This document shows, in pieces, positions 31,963 through 34,740 of a stretch of 34,740 nt of DNA. Position 1 is the first letter of the stretch. The number at the start of each line of letters is the position of its first letter. The stretch lies in contig CAYGKP010000004.1 of NCBI GenBank assembly GCA_964350605.1, forward strand, positions 1-34,740, given 5' to 3'. The position numbers and the translations under genes are program-made. Source of the DNA: CAYGKP01 sp964350605. GTDB lineage: Bacteria; Bacteroidota; Bacteroidia; Cytophagales; JAAEPT01. The notes under the pieces were generated by a model that did no database searches, was not told where the DNA came from, and saw nothing but the letters and a program-made list of their open reading frames with translations.

Positions 31963-32199
31963 ATGACCACGCCCCAACTTTCGCCCCGACGCGCGTTTTG
32001 GATCGGTTTGATCTTGCTGCTCGCCGCACTGTCGTACGTCTTCTTACCCTATTGGCTGGCTGCCAAAGAGAAGCCCCTGATCGAGCCAAACCTCTGGGTC
32101 GCAGGGGCACTTGGCCTTGTCTCACTCGTCTTGCTGTTCAGCCCGGGTCAGCTCAGTGGGTTGCTCCGAAAGTGGATGGGGAAGGGGGAGGGGAAGTAG
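31963..32199 (+). CDS. Small two-segment membrane protein, candidate holin
   Basis: The 78-residue product has two membrane segments (FWIGLILLLAALSYVFLPYW and LWVAGALGLVSLVLLFSPGQ) joined by a short loop and ends with a basic, Gly-rich tail (RKWMGKGEGK). Together with the small membrane protein at 30881 it could be one half of a holin/antiholin pair. It is the last gene of the portal-to-lysis operon; no terminator is visible after it. Confidence 0.5.
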   Translation: MTTPQLSPRRAFWIGLILLLAALSYVFLPYWLAAKEKPLIEPNLWVAGALGLVSLVLLFSPGQLSGLLRKWMGKGEGK

Positions 32200-32213
32200 C
32201 GCACCCCATACCC

Positions 32214-32245
32214 ATTGCGCCCCCAGGCGGAAACCCGTAAGTTGG
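32214..32245 (+). promoter_or_regulatory. Ordinary Bacteroidota-type promoter for 32280
   Basis: ATTG at 32214-32217 and TAAGTTGG at 32238-32245, separated by 20 bases, resemble the primary-sigma pattern. It is 34 bases before the DUF4836-type gene and marks the return to cellular transcription. Confidence 0.5.
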
Positions 32246-32279
32246 AGGTTCAACCGACACTCCACCGAAGTTCCGCCTC

Positions 32280-33839
32280 ATGCGTCTTGATCGTTACCTC
32301 CTGATTGCGCCCCTCGCACTGCTCGCCCTTACAGGCTGTGGCAACAAAGATGAACTGCCCGTCCGCGTTGTGCCCAAAACGGCCTCGATGGTCGTGACCA
32401 TCGACATGGAGTCGATCTCGGTCAAGAGCCTCAACTTCGAATCGGTCTTCCAAGTCCTGGGCGGCAAGGAGGAAGGCGCGGTCGATAAGAACGCCAACGC
32501 CCTGATGGAAAGCGGCATTGACCTACTGGCGCGCGGTTACCTGTTCGCCGATTTCTCGGATGAAGCCATGCCCTATTCGGCGGGTGTGTTTCCGATCACC
32601 GATGCCAAGAAGTTTGAGACCTATGCGGGCGAGCAGTACAAGGATCTGACTTGGAGCGACCACGAGGGCGCAAAAGTGGGCCAGAACGACAAGGGCCTGA
32701 CCGTGGCCATCAAGGGGAAACGGGTGCTGATGCTCAATGTCTATGAGACGCCAGACAAGCCCGAGACTGTGCTTTCAAAAGTGGATGAGCTTTTGGGTTT
32801 GCCTAAGGAAGAGTGGTTGGAGACCACCAACTCGCGCTTCGCCGACCAGCAGGGTGGTGACAACTATGACGTAGCCTTATGGGCCGATGTCGAGGCACTC
32901 AGCAAAGCACCGATGGCGAAGGAATTCCTTGAGGGCTATTCGCTGAATGGCACCTTCGAGACCGCCGAACTCAGTTTTGAAGACGGCGTGGCGCGGCTCG
33001 AAGCCCACACCTATTTCGAGGAAGGATTGCCGAAAGAGAAGGCCGAAGTCTTCCGGAAAGGCATTGCGCCGGCTTTGGCTGCGGCGGTACCATCGGACAA
33101 GCAACCAGTGGCGACCGTCGGTTTGTCGCTGAATGTCAAGGCACTCGTTGGCTTTTTGGATGAGATGGGGATGTTGAAAGACATCGTCTATCCCATCGAA
33201 CTGGCTACAGGCTTGGGTACCGATGACCTGACCAAGATGCTGAGCGGTGATCTGATTTTCTCGATGGCCGAGATGAAAACCCGCCAAGTCGACTTGGGTA
33301 CGATGGCTCAGGAGCCCATGCTGGTGCCCGATCCGCAAGTCTGCATCGCGTTTGGCATTGCCGACCAAAGCCGCCTATCCAAGTTGCTGGAAGGGCTGGG
33401 CCAAGTGCCCCAAGTCAAGAAGGTTCAGAACTACTACGAGATCAGCAACGGAGGGGACAGCAAAGCCTACATCATCCCGGGTGATGGGCAACTTTTGTTG
33501 ATCTCCGGCGACGACCTGCTCAACGAAGTCAGCAACCGTCAGACTACACCACTGCCGAAGGCCAACCAATCGCTCCTCACGGGGCATGCCTTCTCGCTGT
33601 TCATTGACAAGACGGCCTTGGATCCCGAGATCCTCTCGACGGTGATGGGCGGCTCCGACGCGAAGAACCTCCCTGAATGGTGGGATCACATTCCCTTTAC
33701 CACCTTCCAGATTACCGCAGACGTGGTTAGCGACAAGGAGGCTGTGACGGTCTTCGAACTTCGTTTCGCTGAGACCGACCGCAACAGCCTCCAGGTGCTC
33801 GCCGACTTTGCGCGCTACGCGGAGAAGCACATCAAGTAG
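32280..33839 (+). CDS. DUF4836-type lipoprotein
   Basis: The 519-residue product has a lipoprotein signal (MRLDRYLLIAPLALLALTGC) with the lipobox Cys at residue 20. The mature protein begins with VRVVPKTASMVVTIDMESIS, the pattern of the DUF4836 family common in Bacteroidota. The long body has the repeated strand-helix design of that family and a conserved Trp near the end (LPEWWDHIPFTTFQITADV). It is probably an outer-membrane-attached or periplasmic protein; no activity is established. The next gene starts three bases after its stop codon. Confidence 0.75.
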   Translation: MRLDRYLLIAPLALLALTGCGNKDELPVRVVPKTASMVVTIDMESISVKSLNFESVFQVLGGKEEGAVDKNANALMESGIDLLARGYLFADFSDEAMPYSAGVFPITDAKKFETYAGEQYKDLTWSDHEGAKVGQNDKGLTVAIKGKRVLMLNVYETPDKPETVLSKVDELLGLPKEEWLETTNSRFADQQGGDNYDVALWADVEALSKAPMAKEFLEGYSLNGTFETAELSFEDGVARLEAHTYFEEGLPKEKAEVFRKGIAPALAAAVPSDKQPVATVGLSLNVKALVGFLDEMGMLKDIVYPIELATGLGTDDLTKMLSGDLIFSMAEMKTRQVDLGTMAQEPMLVPDPQVCIAFGIADQSRLSKLLEGLGQVPQVKKVQNYYEISNGGDSKAYIIPGDGQLLLISGDDLLNEVSNRQTTPLPKANQSLLTGHAFSLFIDKTALDPEILSTVMGGSDAKNLPEWWDHIPFTTFQITADVVSDKEAVTVFELRFAETDRNSLQVLADFARYAEKHIK

Positions 33840-33841
33840 CC

Positions 33842-34483
33842 ATGCGCCTGGCCTACCACCGGGTCGTCCCCGAGCCCATCGCCGACCGTCTGGACGGGCA
33901 AAGCGAGGTCTGGGATAAGGAACTGGACCTTACGCAAGGCAAACGCTACCAAGTGTACGCCCCCAGCGGAACGGGGAAGAGCACGTTCCTGCATTGCGCC
34001 TATGGCCTGCGCCGCGACCATTCCGGTTCGGTAAGTTTGGATGGCGAGACGGTCGAAGAGATGTCGGCGGTTCGCCTCGCCGAGATTCGCCAACGCCACC
34101 TCTCGATTGTTTTCCAGGACCTGCGGTTGTTCATGGACCTCACGGCCCTCGACAACATCCTGGTCAAGGCCGCCCTGTATGGTACGCCCGACCGTCCGCG
34201 CATCGACCGCTATGCCGAGGCACTCGGCGTGACACGCCTGTACGAGAAGCCCGCCAACACCTTGTCCTATGGCGAACGCCAACGCTTCGCCCTGATCCGC
34301 GCGTTGATCCAGCCGTTTGATTGGCTCTTGCTCGACGAGCCCTTTGCGCACCTGGACGAAGGCAATACGAACATCGCCGCGGGCTTGATCAACGAGCGGT
34401 TGGAAGAGCTCGGCGCGGGGATGATCCGCTGCTCGCTTGGCGAGGCCGATCCGTTGAAGTACGACCTGAAACTTCGCCTCTAA
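33842..34483 (+). CDS. ABC transporter ATP-binding protein
   Basis: The 213-residue product has a complete nucleotide-binding domain: Walker A APSGTGKST at residues 40-48, Q-loop FQDLRLF near 91, signature LSYGERQ at 141-147, Walker B WLLLDEP at 161-167 and D-loop HLD at 170-172. The switch position reads RCSLGEAD and lacks the usual His, which would normally reduce hydrolysis. The short LolD/MacB-like form and the following permease gene suggest a system for lipoprotein or peptide handling, or cell-division transport (FtsE-like). It is probably in an operon with the DUF4836 gene. Confidence 0.8.
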   Translation: MRLAYHRVVPEPIADRLDGQSEVWDKELDLTQGKRYQVYAPSGTGKSTFLHCAYGLRRDHSGSVSLDGETVEEMSAVRLAEIRQRHLSIVFQDLRLFMDLTALDNILVKAALYGTPDRPRIDRYAEALGVTRLYEKPANTLSYGERQRFALIRALIQPFDWLLLDEPFAHLDEGNTNIAAGLINERLEELGAGMIRCSLGEADPLKYDLKLRL

Positions 34484-34486
34484 CCG

Positions 34487-34740
34487 ATGATCCGCGAACT
34501 GCTTTCGAAGATCTTCCGCCGCCGGTTGGGCAAGGGAAAACTCGCGCTCTCAGGAGTGGCGTTTGTGGTGGGGCTGGTGCTGGTGCTGCTGTCGCTGCAT
34601 ACGTACCTGCAACTGAAAGCGGCCTTCGATCCGAAGGAGGATGCGGCCGAGTACCTGATCCTCAGCAAGAAAGTCTCGATGCTGACGACCGCGACCATGA
34701 GCCGCGAGGAGATTAGCCAGTCCGAGTACGACGATCTAGC
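34487..34740 (+). CDS. ABC transporter permease, partial at window end
   Basis: The frame runs from ATG 34487 off the end of the window. The visible 84 residues start MIRELLSKIFRRRLGKGKLA and contain one membrane segment (LSGVAFVVGLVLVLLSLHTY), then a periplasmic start with YLILSKKVSMLTTATMSREE. This is the opening of a MacB/LolC-like permease with a large extracytoplasmic domain. It begins three bases after the ATP-binding gene, so the two form one transporter. Confidence 0.6.
   Translation, partial: MIRELLSKIFRRRLGKGKLALSGVAFVVGLVLVLLSLHTYLQLKAAFDPKEDAAEYLILSKKVSMLTTATMSREEISQSEYDDL

Noticed and set aside
1..34740. Ordinary complete prophage
   Set aside because: No integrase, repressor, att-like direct repeats or terminase were recognised, and clear cellular genes separate the phage units. 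It cannot be excluded that some of these lie outside the window.

Overview
The window looks like a chromosomal segment of a fairly GC-rich member of the Bacteroidota. Evidence for this: four PorT-like outer-membrane barrel proteins in tandem, a DUF4836-type lipoprotein, many short-signal lipoproteins, weak or absent Shine-Dalgarno sequences, and ordinary promoters of the Bacteroidota type (TTTG, about 20 bases, then TAnnTTTG) upstream of 5097 and, in weaker form, 32280. No tRNA, rRNA, CRISPR array, insertion sequence, integrase, transposase or reverse transcriptase was seen.

The main content is a tailed-phage structural gene set that is intact but broken into separate transcription units with ordinary-looking cellular genes between them. 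The phage-type blocks are: (A) 5618-13574, a winged-helix replication-like protein, a zinc-ribbon protein, three tail/baseplate proteins, a short tape-measure-like protein and a small HTH-like protein, with an AT-rich two-gene island (10392-12136) inside it; (B) 16873-18015, a ClpP-type prohead protease fused to a scaffold-like tail; (C) 21163-22854, major capsid and probable tail-tube proteins; (D) 23989-24705, two small head-tail proteins; (E) 27406-32199, portal, connector, tail fibre and a full lysis cassette (two small membrane proteins, a unimolecular spanin, an M15 endolysin). Between them lie lipoprotein and membrane genes (13.7-16.8 kb), four tandem PAS proteins (18.1-20.7 kb), a TfoX-like and an SRPBCC protein (23.0-23.8 kb) and four outer-membrane barrels (24.8-27.3 kb). 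The flanks (0.1-5.5 kb and 32.3-34.7 kb) carry a metallopeptidase, lipoproteins, a Ca2+/Na+ antiporter, a DUF4836 protein and an ABC transporter.

The strongest observation is that every phage block, and also the metallopeptidase at 138, is preceded by the same gapless element: TTCC, 35 bases, then TTTG, usually with GGATG placed 9 bases before the TTTG. Eight copies align without gaps (starts at 75, 5570, 6373, 12147, 16807, 21080, 23939, 27336), and I found none in front of the intervening cellular genes that I checked. They lack the -33 TTTG of the ordinary promoters. I read this as a dedicated promoter class that makes scattered particle genes into one regulon.

Intact structural and lysis genes, scrambled gene order, interleaved host genes, one shared promoter type, a short tape measure and no visible integrase or terminase together suggest a domesticated phage particle, possibly a gene transfer agent of the Bacteroidota, rather than a normal prophage. 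That interpretation is inference. The terminase and the regulator would have to lie outside the window or be unrecognised here.
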